Shown: positions 8,812-17,449 of the stretch, piece after piece
Layout: each line of letters opens with the position of its first letter
Position numbering within the stretch: the first letter of the stretch is position 1
Origin: Alphaproteobacteria bacterium MarineAlpha9_Bin6
GTDB taxonomy: Bacteria; Pseudomonadota; Alphaproteobacteria; UBA7887
Direction: 5' to 3'
Length of the DNA: 61,404 bases
NCBI GenBank assembly: GCA_002937585.1
Contig: PTKE01000007.1
Span: 1 to 61,404, forward strand
The notes under the pieces: model-generated
Databases searched by the model: none
What the model was told of the DNA's origin: nothing
What the model saw: the letters and a program-made list of their open reading frames with translations, nothing else
Translations under genes and position numbers: made by a program

Positions 8812-10677
8812 TCAAACGTGCGCGGTGCGTCTAACAGGCACGACAGAGCCGGCTGTGACTTCCTCGTCAAATAATTCCGCAAGCTTGTCGATCATGGTAC
8901 CGCCCAATTGTTCAGCATCTACAATGGTAACAGCGCGCCTGTAATAACGAGTAACATCGTGCCCAATACCAATTGCGACTAATTCTACGGGAGAAACTGT
9001 TTCAATCCAGGAGATGACTTCTCTCAAATTCTGGTCAAGATAGTTTCCGGAATTCACCGAGAGAGTCGCGTCATCCACCGGCGCACCATCAGAAATCATC
9101 ATTAATATTCGGCGCTGCTCGTGCCGGCCCAACAATCGCTCGTGCGCCCAAAGCAAGGCTTCACCATCTATATTCTCCTTGAGGAGTCCCTCACGTAACA
9201 TCAAGCCGAGATTGCGCCGGGCTCGCCGATAAGGCATGTCCGCAGTTTTGTAAATGATATGGCGAAGCTCGTTAAGCCGACCGGGATTAGTACGCTTGCC
9301 TTCCGCAAGCCAACGTTCTCTCACGCGGCCTCCCTTCCAGGACCTAGTGGTAAAACCCAGAATTTCGACTTTCACACCGCACCTTTCCAGCGTGCGAGCA
9401 AAAATATCAGCACTCATTGCCGCAACCGTAATTGGTCGTCCGCGCATTGACCCTGAGTTGTCCAAAAGCAGAGTTACCACCGTGTCCCGGAACGACGTCT
9501 CCTTTTCAAGCTTGTACGATAAAGGATAGGTTGGATTAACTACGACTCGGGCAAGCCTTGCCGCATCAAGCAGACCTTCGTCCAAATCGAATTGCCAAGC
9601 CCGAGTCTGTTTAGCTAACAAACGACGCTGCAAACGATTTGCAAGACGCGTTATAATGCCTTGCAAGCTCGTCAACTGCTGATCGAGATGGGTTCGTAGG
9701 CGAGTTAGCTCATCAGCTGTGCACAACTCATTCGCATCAATAATCTCATCAAACTCTTCCTCATATGCATGGTAGCCTCTTCCCGAATTAGAACCGCCTA
9801 ATGGAGACCTCCATGGTTCGCCCTTTGTATCCGCCTCATTTCCATCGGCGAGTTCACCATCATCGGTGATCTCTGTCTGAAGTTCATCGGAATCGATAGT
9901 ATCAACATCAGATTCGTCTGCGCCATCGGCACCTAAAGTGTCAACAGTCGCGTCAGATTCTTCACCTTCACCTTCTCCATCAACCGTATCTTGATCGCTC
10001 TCAGAGTCATTTCCGTCGGCATCAAGGTCTGGGTCATTTTCGTCTTCCTCGGCGAGATCGAGATGCGCAATTAGACGCCGCGCTAACTTCGAAAAGTCAC
10101 CTTGCTCCTCAACTGCGGTAGCTAGATCGTCGAAATCCGTCGCTATCTTCTCCTCTAACCATGGGCGCCACAACTCGACCATACAAGTGGCCGAAGGCGG
10201 GGGAATTGCGCCCGTAATCCGCTGACGAGCCAACATTCGTACGGCTTCAACCATCGGTGCTTGGTTACGTTCACTTACCTGCTCAAAACCTTTTTTTTGA
10301 CATTGCGCCTCGAGCATAGCTTCCAAATTGTGCGCGACGCCTTTCATGTGTCGAGCTCCTAACGCCTCGCAGCGTACTTGCTCAATGGCATCGTAAATCT
10401 CCCGGGCGGTTTCTCCGGGCGGACATCGAGCAGAATGCACTGCCGCATCATGGTGGCGCAATCGAAGCGCAAAAGAGTCACCAGTACCACGAATCTCCGC
10501 GAGATCTTGTTCGGTAGGCTCAAGTGGCGGAAGTGGCAAACTAGCGCTCACACCATCCGTCACTGTAGCTGTAGCGCTAAATGTGACCTCAAGATCCGAC
10601 GACTGAGCGATCGCGCGCACAGCTACTCCAACAGCTCGCCTAAATCTTTCTCTATGGTCGATTGGGGAGCTACTCAT
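8812..10677 (-). CDS. cobT: Aerobic cobaltochelatase subunit CobT
   Basis: CobT is the VWA-containing subunit of the CobN-CobS-CobT complex, which inserts cobalt into hydrogenobyrinic acid a,c-diamide in aerobic B12 synthesis. An N-terminal helical domain is followed by a strongly acidic Asp/Glu linker (about residues 210-285) and a C-terminal VWA domain with MIDAS motif DNSGSMRG. The ORF-track start (10692) is a TTG overlapping cobS. The ATG at 10677, giving [12 protein letters not shown], is preferred here, with 7 bases after the cobS stop. This gives 621 residues, normal for CobT. No cobN is in the window. Confidence 0.95.
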   Translation of the reverse strand: MSSSPIDHRERFRRAVGVAVRAIAQSSDLEVTFSATATVTDGVSASLPLPPLEPTEQDLAEIRGTGDSFALRLRHHDAAVHSARCPPGETAREIYDAIEQVRCEALGARHMKGVAHNLEAMLEAQCQKKGFEQVSERNQAPMVEAVRMLARQRITGAIPPPSATCMVELWRPWLEEKIATDFDDLATAVEEQGDFSKLARRLIAHLDLAEEDENDPDLDADGNDSESDQDTVDGEGEGEESDATVDTLGADGADESDVDTIDSDELQTEITDDGELADGNEADTKGEPWRSPLGGSNSGRGYHAYEEEFDEIIDANELCTADELTRLRTHLDQQLTSLQGIITRLANRLQRRLLAKQTRAWQFDLDEGLLDAARLARVVVNPTYPLSYKLEKETSFRDTVVTLLLDNSGSMRGRPITVAAMSADIFARTLERCGVKVEILGFTTRSWKGGRVRERWLAEGKRTNPGRLNELRHIIYKTADMPYRRARRNLGLMLREGLLKENIDGEALLWAHERLLGRHEQRRILMMISDGAPVDDATLSVNSGNYLDQNLREVISWIETVSPVELVAIGIGHDVTRYYRRAVTIVDAEQLGGTMIDKLAELFDEEVTAGSVVPVRRTAHV

Positions 10678-10684
10678 TGCGTAG

Positions 10685-11689
10685 CTAACCAAGCACTGCT
10701 GTCGCAGCTGACTCTGGTAATTCCTCCCCCATACAGCGTTGATAATATTCAGCTATCAACGGCCGCTCAAGCTCATCGCATTTATTCAGAAAAGTCGTCC
10801 TGAAACCGAAGGCGACGTCGTTAAAGATTTCAGCATTTTCAGCCCACATAATAACGGTTCTCGGAGACATAACGGTTGATATGTCGCCATTTACAAAGCC
10901 AGAACGTGTCAACGCCGCAACATCAACCATCGCAGAGATCGCTTTCTTCCCCTCATCAGAATTGTGGGAATTTAACTTCGATCTAACAATTTCTACCTCT
11001 TCATCGTGCGACAAATAGTTAAGTGTGGCAACGATATTCCACCTATCCATTTGACCTTGATTAATCTGCTGTGTCCCATGATACAGGCCTGAAGTGTCTC
11101 CAAGTCCAATCGTATTCGCTGTAGCAAAAAGACGAAAAGCAGGGTGCGGATCGATGATACGATTCTGGTCTAACAGAGTCATCTTGCCGTCAACCTCGAG
11201 CACACGCTGAATAACGAACATAACGTCTGGTCTGCCGGCATCATATTCGTCAAATACAAGCGCAGTAGGTGATTGTAGAGCCCACGGCAACATACCCTCA
11301 CGAAACTCCGTAACCTGCTTACCATCGCGAATGACAATCGCGTCCTTGCCAATCAGGTCAATACGACTGATATGACTATCGAGGTTAATGCGGATACAGG
11401 CCCAGTTGAGGCGCGACGCTACTTGCTCGATATGGGTGGATTTTCCGGTGCCATGATAACCCTGGATCAAAACCCTTCGGTTATAGGCAAAGCCAGCCAG
11501 TATCGCGAGTGACGTTTCAGGGTCGAATCGATACGATTCATCGACAACAGGAACATATTCGTCGGGGTCCGAAAAAGCCGGAACCTCCATATCACTATCT
11601 ATACCGAAAGTTTGGCGCACTGATATTTTGATATCGGGTTGCCGCGCGGCAGATCCGTTTGAAGTATCAGAGGTAATGGTTTTGACCAT
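10685..11689 (-). CDS. cobS: Aerobic cobaltochelatase subunit CobS (AAA+ ATPase)
   Basis: CobS is the MoxR-class AAA+ motor of the aerobic cobaltochelatase and works with CobT. The Walker A motif is [15 protein letters not shown] (about residue 78) and Walker B is [10 protein letters not shown], followed by [11 protein letters not shown] (sensor 1) and an arginine-rich C-terminal lid. At 334 residues it is the usual length. It is followed directly by cobT. The MoxR-VWA pairing here parallels the moxR/DUF58/DUF4159 operon at 43-48 kb. Confidence 0.96.
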   Translation of the reverse strand: MVKTITSDTSNGSAARQPDIKISVRQTFGIDSDMEVPAFSDPDEYVPVVDESYRFDPETSLAILAGFAYNRRVLIQGYHGTGKSTHIEQVASRLNWACIRINLDSHISRIDLIGKDAIVIRDGKQVTEFREGMLPWALQSPTALVFDEYDAGRPDVMFVIQRVLEVDGKMTLLDQNRIIDPHPAFRLFATANTIGLGDTSGLYHGTQQINQGQMDRWNIVATLNYLSHDEEVEIVRSKLNSHNSDEGKKAISAMVDVAALTRSGFVNGDISTVMSPRTVIMWAENAEIFNDVAFGFRTTFLNKCDELERPLIAEYYQRCMGEELPESAATAVLG

Positions 11690-11734
11690 GAATCGGTATC
11701 CCGTTATTAACTTTCAAAGGGAATTGACTATTGT

Positions 11735-12274
11735 TTATGCGACCGCGTCGTTTATGAGAAGATTATACGCTTCTTGAATGGCGACGAATTTTTTCTCTGC
11801 ATTTTTACTTCCACCATTGGCATCTGGATGGTGTTTCTTCGCCAATGACTTATACCGAGCCTTGATATTTTCAATAGACGCAAACTGATCGAGGCCCAGT
11901 TGCGCTAACGCAGCATCACGTGGTGTGTGTGGGCGCGCCTTCCCCATCGTCCCGAAGAGGCCTAACGGATCTTCAAAACGGTTTACGCTCGGACCGGCAC
12001 CTAGCGGCCAGCTCGGGCGATCCCAAACCGTATCGCGTCTTCGGATCTCCTCAATTTGAGCTTCGTTCAACCCGGAAAAAAAATTCCAAGACTGATTATA
12101 CGTGCGGACATGACCGAGACAAAACCAGCGGAATTGCCGCAATTCTGATCGTGAGCGGGGTGCACGATATTCTCCATCCGAATCACAACCAGGCCATTCA
12201 CAAACACGGCGTTCAGTGTTCAAACTGGTGCTGCACTGCAAGGCAGCATATTGGCTAAGTTGGCTGCGGCCCAT
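11735..12274 (-). CDS. J-domain protein with N-terminal cysteine motif
   Basis: The C-terminal third (about residues 120-179) is a DnaJ J domain with the Hsp70-stimulating HPD in [11 protein letters not shown] and the helix IV segment [11 protein letters not shown]. There is no G/F-rich or DnaJ zinc-finger region, so this is a type III J protein. The N-terminal part has CEWPGC and later [16 protein letters not shown]. This C-x4-C plus C-x2-H arrangement could bind a metal. The gene is 46 bases upstream of cobS and divergent from bolA, a neighbourhood recalled as common in Rhodospirillales. The client proteins are unknown. Confidence 0.9.
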   Translation of the reverse strand: MGRSQLSQYAALQCSTSLNTERRVCEWPGCDSDGEYRAPRSRSELRQFRWFCLGHVRTYNQSWNFFSGLNEAQIEEIRRRDTVWDRPSWPLGAGPSVNRFEDPLGLFGTMGKARPHTPRDAALAQLGLDQFASIENIKARYKSLAKKHHPDANGGSKNAEKKFVAIQEAYNLLINDAVA

Positions 12275-12331
12275 AGAATTAATATGCGCGACTTACTTAT
12301 CACTGGCAAGCTGCCCCGCGGCAATCAACCA

Positions 12332-12360
12332 TTGACAGCCGGAGCGCCTTGGACTGTAAA
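12332..12360 (+). promoter_or_regulatory. Candidate sigma-70 type promoter for bolA
   Basis: A perfect -35 hexamer TTGACA (12332-12337) is followed, after a 17-base spacer, by TGTAAA (12355-12360), which matches four of six -10 consensus bases. It lies 39 bases before the preferred bolA ATG, in the divergent dnaJ-like/bolA spacer. This is a sequence match only. Confidence 0.45.
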
Positions 12361-12398
12361 GGTCGAATCGGAATCTATTAGCCCAAATGAGGTTAGAG

Positions 12399-12707
12399 AT
12401 GTCAGTGGCTAGGACAATTGAGCGTAAGCTAACTGAACAACTTCACCCCCAGTCAGTGGACGTTCTCGACCAATCTCACCAACATGCCGGCCACGCTAGC
12501 GCACCTCCAGGCGGTGAATCTCATTTTCATGTTGAAATCGTTGCTGAAGCCTTCAACAACCTTAATCGTGTTGCGCGACAAAGACTGGTATACCAAATTC
12601 TAAATGATGAACTCGCTGGACCTGTCCATGCACTATCGCTCAACACCTTGACCCCAGCTGAGGCCATGACTAAGCCCTATAGTAATGGCGGGCATAACCG
12701 CAAATAA
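12399..12707 (+). CDS. BolA family protein
   Basis: A small protein with the BolA class II KH-like fold: an N-terminal helix TIERKLTEQL, the loop histidine region (HQHAGHA), ESHFHVEIVAEAF and the RVARQRLVYQIL helix ending in VHALSLNTLTP. BolA proteins bind monothiol glutaredoxins and Fe-S clusters and affect iron metabolism and morphology. The ATG at 12399 has GAGG six bases upstream and is preferred over the ATG at 12387. The product is then 102 residues. Confidence 0.93.
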   Translation: MSVARTIERKLTEQLHPQSVDVLDQSHQHAGHASAPPGGESHFHVEIVAEAFNNLNRVARQRLVYQILNDELAGPVHALSLNTLTPAEAMTKPYSNGGHNRK

Positions 12708-12756
12708 AACCAATCATTACTTCGCGACAACAACACGAAATCGGACGACTGCCTAG

Positions 12757-12945
12757 GAACACCACATTACAGGCGGCCTTGGTGGAGCGGTAGCGGAGCT
12801 CTTAGCCAAACACCTCCCAACCCCGATGCGACTAATCGGTATGCCCAATAAATTCGCTGTCGTTGGTCCGACCGCCAGAGTTCGTGCACGTTACCACTTG
12901 AGTATTTGTGACATCTCTCAGGCATGTCTCGATTTTATGGATTGA
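12757..12945 (+). pseudogene. Transketolase C-terminal domain remnant
   Basis: This stretch has no ORF-track entry, but frame 1 reads EHHITGGLGGAVAELLA, then IGMPNKFAVVGPTARVRARY and a final QACLDFMD before TGA at 12943-12945. That is the typical C-terminal end of a transketolase or DXS-like protein: the E-H plus GGLGGAVAE nucleotide-fold segment, then the conserved IG(M/V)P..F and last helix. A TAG stop sits in frame at 12754-12756, immediately before the fragment, and no upstream domain is present. About 62 residues remain of a protein of 300 or more. It fills most of the bolA-tauD gap. Confidence 0.75.
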
Positions 12946-13018
12946 GAAACCGTCTCTGAAAGCTTTTTCATAAACATACAAAATGCTATGTTTAAGTATT
13001 CCTCGGGAGAAATTCGAA

Positions 13019-13873
13019 ATGATTCGCTATGAGAAACTCGACGGACCATTCGGCCGCTCTGTATATGGCCTCGATCTAGCAGACGGCATTCCCGACGGAA
13101 AATTTCAAAGACTGACAAAGGCTCTCTACGACCACCGTGTGCTGGTTCTTAAAAATCAGGCGTGTAGTGTGGATCAATATCTTAAGTTTGGCCGATTATG
13201 GGGGACACCCATACAGCATGTGGTTCATACTTCTCGGACGCCCGATTACCCAGACTTACTCTCCGTTGGCAATTTACCGGATAAGGACGATGTAAGCCGC
13301 AATAGTGCGGCGTTTTGGCATACTGATCAAGCCTATGAAGCCGATGTAGCAACGGCAACAATGCTTTACGCACGGAAGGTGCCGAGTATCGGCGGAGAGA
13401 CGCGTATAGTCGACACGAAAGCCGCATATGACGACCTTGATAGCTCCATAAAGAAAAACATCGAAAACCTAATGGCTGTTCATTTTTACGGCTCAACCTC
13501 GGGCCGCGACGGGGAACGCAAAACGCGGGAGTTAACAGACTCCCAGGCAGCTCGGGTGCCGCCGGTATTACATCCCCTCGTGCGCCCTCATACCATAACC
13601 GGAGAACAGGCCCTTTATGCCGTTGCTGGCACTGCGTTCGCTATCGACGGGATGAAAGAGGGTGAATCAAATAGCTTGATTGCTACGTTGAAAGCACATT
13701 GTTTACAAGACAAGTATCTGTACGCGCACAAATATGAGGTCGGCGACATTGCCATTTGGGACACCCAAATGACCTTACATTGTGCAACTCCGATCGGCGC
13801 ACCAAAAAATCCTGATTCTGAACGCTTGTTGTGGCGGATAAGCGTTCGCGGAAAACCGGCCATCTACCAATGA
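13019..13873 (+). CDS. TauD/TfdA family Fe(II)/2-oxoglutarate dioxygenase
   Basis: A cytosolic non-haem iron oxygenase with the facial triad HxD in FWHTDQAYE, a distal His in DTQMTLHCATP, and the 2-oxoglutarate-binding Arg in RLLWRISVRG. Family members oxidise taurine, aryloxyacetates or similar small acids; this substrate is unknown. The ATG at 13019 has GGGAG nine bases upstream and is preferred over the track start at 12983. The product is 284 residues. Its neighbour upstream is a dead transketolase fragment, so it may be the survivor of a larger lost or transferred cluster. Confidence 0.9.
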   Translation: MIRYEKLDGPFGRSVYGLDLADGIPDGKFQRLTKALYDHRVLVLKNQACSVDQYLKFGRLWGTPIQHVVHTSRTPDYPDLLSVGNLPDKDDVSRNSAAFWHTDQAYEADVATATMLYARKVPSIGGETRIVDTKAAYDDLDSSIKKNIENLMAVHFYGSTSGRDGERKTRELTDSQAARVPPVLHPLVRPHTITGEQALYAVAGTAFAIDGMKEGESNSLIATLKAHCLQDKYLYAHKYEVGDIAIWDTQMTLHCATPIGAPKNPDSERLLWRISVRGKPAIYQ

Positions 13874-13959
13874 CCTTTACGAACCATTGCAAAAGAAACA
13901 ATACTTCACTTTCCGCTAAGTTCACTATACATAGCGTACTAAATGATTTTAAATAGAAT

Positions 13960-13978
13960 TGCTGACGCAGCACTTTTT
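13960..13978 (+). terminator. Candidate terminator downstream of the TauD-type gene
   Basis: TGCTG-ACG-CAGCA forms a 5-base stem with a 3-base loop, followed after one C by TTTTT. It lies 87 bases after the dioxygenase stop, in the gap facing the convergent CorC-like gene. The stem is short, so efficiency is uncertain. Confidence 0.4.
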
Positions 13979-14012
13979 CTCGGCAACCTTCTACCGTTAA
14001 GAAAAGTCTAAC

Positions 14013-15314
14013 CTAACTCGTAGTTGACTGTGTAGGACGTGAGGTTAATCGTAGCTGAGTGATACGGTTCCCTTCTCTCTCCAGAATTTCGAACTGAAAT
14101 TCATGAAATAGAAACACCTGGCCCGCTTCAGGAATCCGTTTTGCCTCATGAATCACTAAACCAGCAATGGTAGCAGCGTCTACATCAGGCAGGCGCCACT
14201 CCATCGCACGATTCAGATTCCGAATTGTTATTGCACCATCAACGATATAGGAGCCATCTACTTCAGGACTCAGTTTCGTCACCAACTGATCGGGGTCATC
14301 TATAATATCATCATGCTCGTCCGCAATATCGCCAACGATTTCCTCAAGAATATCATCCAGGGTCACCATACCCATTAACGCGCCGTATTCGTCGACAACT
14401 AATGCGAAATGGGCGCGCTGGTTCCGAAATGCGGAGAGTTGGTTCGCCAAACTAGTGGTGTCAGGCACAAACCATGGCTCTGTTGCAAGCCGCAACACAT
14501 CTAACTCCTGCAGGTCAGCGCCGTGCATATTGACCTCCCGCAGCAAACTCTTTGCATGCAGAACCCCGAGAATGTTATCAGAGGTATCCCGCCATAAGGG
14601 GAAGCGCGTGTGTCGACTTTCTAACACCTGCGCGACGATATCTGCTGCTGGTAAATCAATATTGAGCGTTACCATATCACGACGATGCACCATGACCTCA
14701 CCGACTTCGACGTCCGCAAGGTCAAGAACGCTTCTTAGCATGTCTCGATAATGCTTGCGCATGCTGCCCTCGCGGGTGTGGTAGTCGAGCATCCCGCGAA
14801 TTTCATCCGCGACTGACTGCGTCCATGTACTATCCCCGCCCGCACCAAATAGTCGCAAAAGGCGTAAAACCAAAGCCTGAATTGCTTGCGTAATTGGGGC
14901 TAAGCCAGCAACCATTGGACGCAAGATTGGTGCAACCGCGAGCGCCATTCGGTCTGCTTCGCGAATTGCATAAGTCTTAGGCATGACCTCCGCAAAGATT
15001 ACCACCAGAACCGTCATCACCACGGTCGCGTACGCAATGCCCGCTTCTCCTACATAGCGGATCATGAGGCCAGCAGCCAAAGCCGATGCAAGAATATTGA
15101 CCGCATTGTTTCCAAGCAGAATCGCACCAATCAACCGTTCACGACGTGATATCAAACGTGCCGCCAAATTCGCACGTTTATCGCCGGCCATTTCCAATTG
15201 GTGGATACGAGATCGGCGCGCAGCCGTGAGCGCTGTTTCAGATCCAGAAAAGAAAGCGGACAACAAAAGCAAGACGACTATAGCCGCCAAGGTTAAAAAT
15301 AAGCCCATAGTCAT
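14013..15314 (-). CDS. HlyC/CorC family transporter-like protein (DUF21-CBS-CorC_HlyC)
   Basis: The N-terminal DUF21/CNNM membrane domain starts with LAAIVVLLLLSAFFSGSETA and has three to four membrane segments. A tandem CBS pair follows (VMVHRRDMVTL, then ALVVDEYGALMGMVTLDDIL), and then the C-terminal CorC_HlyC domain (YIVDGAITIRNLNR to LTSRP). Proteins of this type are linked to Mg2+ or Co2+ efflux or homeostasis. The ORF track starts at a TTG (15413). The ATG at 15314, giving MTMGLFLTLAA, places the membrane helix at the N-terminus as in relatives, so it is used here (433 residues). Confidence 0.9.
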   Translation of the reverse strand: MTMGLFLTLAAIVVLLLLSAFFSGSETALTAARRSRIHQLEMAGDKRANLAARLISRRERLIGAILLGNNAVNILASALAAGLMIRYVGEAGIAYATVVMTVLVVIFAEVMPKTYAIREADRMALAVAPILRPMVAGLAPITQAIQALVLRLLRLFGAGGDSTWTQSVADEIRGMLDYHTREGSMRKHYRDMLRSVLDLADVEVGEVMVHRRDMVTLNIDLPAADIVAQVLESRHTRFPLWRDTSDNILGVLHAKSLLREVNMHGADLQELDVLRLATEPWFVPDTTSLANQLSAFRNQRAHFALVVDEYGALMGMVTLDDILEEIVGDIADEHDDIIDDPDQLVTKLSPEVDGSYIVDGAITIRNLNRAMEWRLPDVDAATIAGLVIHEAKRIPEAGQVFLFHEFQFEILEREGNRITQLRLTSRPTQSTTS

Positions 15315-15449
15315 GGACCACCACTCATGCGTCCCCTGCGGGACAAAGTAAGGCCCACCGGGCTCCAAAATCGAGTATAATGTACTCGTGCCCCGTTTAT
15401 AAGCACCCTCCAAAGAATCGCGTCAAATTGTGCATCAGACACCAGAATA

Positions 15450-16562
15450 TCACCCAACGTAAGTCTGTAGCACCTCGAGGATCTCTGATTCGGTTGCTTG
15501 CTCGTAGGCAAAAGCCTTGCCAATACCGCGTGCCAGGATCAACACTTGCCGGCCATTTCGAATTTTTTTATCTCGGCTCATATGCGCCAACAATCTTTCG
15601 GGACTCCAAACATGTCCGTCCAGAATAGGAAATGCGGTAGGGAGACCTACAAATTCGAAATGCCTCCGCACGCGTTTAATTGTCTCCGCCGTACAAAATC
15701 CAAGCTGAACCGACAGATCGAACGCTAAAATAGTGCCGATAGATACAGCCTCACCATGCAATAAGCGTAAATCAAAGTCGACCTCCGCCTCAAGCGCATG
15801 TCCGAAAGTATGACCTAAATTGAGCAACAATCTTGGTCCACCCTCGCGTTCATCCTTTCTAACGATTGCGGCTTTGGCCTGACAACAAGTAGTTACTGCA
15901 TGATCGCGTGCGGTTGCTTCTCCCTCAATCAACGCCAACCCGTTGCCCTCGAGCCAATCGAAAAATGGTCCGTCACCGAGCAAACTATATTTGACAACTT
16001 CCGCATACCCAGCCAGCAGCTCACGCCGAGGCAAGCTATCGAGTAAGGATGTATCAGATAAGACAAGTCTGGGCTGGTGAAAACTGCCTACCAAGTTTTT
16101 CCCGAGTGACGTGTTAATGGCGGTTTTACCCCCTACTGCGCTATCAACCTGAGCTAACAACGTAGTAGGTATTTGTACGTAGTCGATGCCCCTCAAAACA
16201 ACACTCGCAGCAAAACCAGCCAGGTCACCTACTACACCTCCGCCGAGTGCAATCACTAGTGAGTCTCTCGCTACACCGAATTTAAACATGTCAGCGATAA
16301 GCATTTCTAAGCAACTAAAATCCTTACTTCCCTCTCCAGCAGGCACAACGATTTCTGCCGCATCGTAATCCTCCCTTAACAGCGATTCACGCAACGGAGT
16401 CAAATAGAGCTTGGCAACGTGTTCATCCGTCACGACCAAAATTTTGCGCAATCCGAATCGCTCCCGTAAAATTTTCCCAGCGTTTTCCAGAAGTTGACTT
16501 CCAATCAAAATGTCATAGCTTTGCGAATTAAGAGCAACCGGCACCGTAGATACAAAGGTCAT
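15450..16562 (-). CDS. aroB: 3-dehydroquinate synthase
   Basis: Second step of the shikimate pathway, an NAD- and metal-dependent cyclisation of DAHP. Diagnostic segments are GGGVVGDLAGFAASV, the GIDYVQIPTTLLAQVDSAVG region, GGKTAIN, LNLGHTFGHALEA and HGEAVSIG; the last two supply metal-binding His and Glu residues. The length of 370 residues is normal. Its ATG overlaps the aroK stop by four bases, so aroK-aroB are translationally coupled, the standard alphaproteobacterial arrangement. Confidence 0.97.
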   Translation of the reverse strand: MTFVSTVPVALNSQSYDILIGSQLLENAGKILRERFGLRKILVVTDEHVAKLYLTPLRESLLREDYDAAEIVVPAGEGSKDFSCLEMLIADMFKFGVARDSLVIALGGGVVGDLAGFAASVVLRGIDYVQIPTTLLAQVDSAVGGKTAINTSLGKNLVGSFHQPRLVLSDTSLLDSLPRRELLAGYAEVVKYSLLGDGPFFDWLEGNGLALIEGEATARDHAVTTCCQAKAAIVRKDEREGGPRLLLNLGHTFGHALEAEVDFDLRLLHGEAVSIGTILAFDLSVQLGFCTAETIKRVRRHFEFVGLPTAFPILDGHVWSPERLLAHMSRDKKIRNGRQVLILARGIGKAFAYEQATESEILEVLQTYVG

Positions 16563-17149
16563 CTTTGGGACTCCTTCACCTCAACACCACTGCCAGCTTT
16601 CAATCCGCGCAGCCGGTCATAGTTGGCAATTCCATTAACGACCTTGTCGATCATCTCTTCATGGGGACTATCAACACTATCAACAACGATGTCTGCCAGC
16701 GCATATATTGGGTACCGCTCGTTGATCAAATTCGCCAGGATTTGCCGTGGATCACCGTCCCTAAGGAGAGGTCGGTTGCCACGACGTAACACCCTTTGAA
16801 GAAGGGTTTCCAGGTCGGCCCTTAACCATATCGTTAACGCCTTTTTACGAATCAGACGGCGAGTTTCTCGATCAAAAAAAGCGCCGCCCCCCGTGGCCAA
16901 TACATGCACCGGACGCTTTAATAACCGTCTAATGATACGCCGTTCACATTTACGAAACGCTTTCTCACCTTCAAGCTCAAAGATGTCTGATATCGTTTTT
17001 CCGGCATCACTCTCAATTTCGAAATCGGCATCAATAAACTGGAGACCCAGACGAATCCCAAGCCGGCGCCCGATTGCGCTCTTGCCAGCACCCATTAAGC
17101 CGACTAGGGCTATTGTCCTATCAGTTTTCAATTGACCGGTGGACTTCAT
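16559..17149 (-). CDS. aroK: Shikimate kinase
   Basis: It phosphorylates shikimate at the 3-hydroxyl. Visible motifs are the Walker A GLMGAGKSAIG (about residue 17), the shikimate-binding DADFEIE, the LID-flanking FRKCERRI, the Walker B-like LATGGGAFF and the NRPLL segment. The length of 196 residues is slightly above E. coli AroK and usual for alphaproteobacteria. It is the first gene of the aroK-aroB unit and is divergent from the small membrane peptide gene. Confidence 0.96.
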   Translation of the reverse strand: MKSTGQLKTDRTIALVGLMGAGKSAIGRRLGIRLGLQFIDADFEIESDAGKTISDIFELEGEKAFRKCERRIIRRLLKRPVHVLATGGGAFFDRETRRLIRKKALTIWLRADLETLLQRVLRRGNRPLLRDGDPRQILANLINERYPIYALADIVVDSVDSPHEEMIDKVVNGIANYDRLRGLKAGSGVEVKESQR

Positions 17150-17308
17150 GCGACCCAGAACCTTATGCTTTATCGAACCAATTTATGCGGCTCGTTGAAT
17201 CGTGCCATCTGAGCCGATAAATTGCCGGTGAACGAAAACTGAAAGATACCACATCGGCGACTGCCTGTGAGCGCTTGCCACAGACGGTGCATGACTCCGG
17301 AGTTCCTA

Positions 17309-17449
17309 ATGCGATTCTTTTACCGCCTGTTCGGTACCGTGCTAGCTCTTTCCCTGATTGGGGGCGCGGTATTCCTCCTTACTTGGGACATTCCGCCACC
17401 GTCGGCGCCTATCAAGAAGGTGATCCCAAATGAACGTTTCCCTAGTTAA
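17309..17449 (+). CDS. Small single-pass membrane protein (45 residues)
   Basis: The ATG at 17309 has GGAG six bases upstream and yields a 45-residue product: a basic start MRFFYRLFG, one hydrophobic helix (about residues 8-25) and a proline-rich tail, DIPPPSAPIKKVIPNERFP. Peptides of this form are recalled at the same place, before a large exported protein and xerD, in related bacteria; that memory is not verified here. The 3' end overlaps the next gene by 20 bases, so translation of the two is probably linked. The function is unknown. Confidence 0.6.
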   Translation: MRFFYRLFGTVLALSLIGGAVFLLTWDIPPPSAPIKKVIPNERFPS

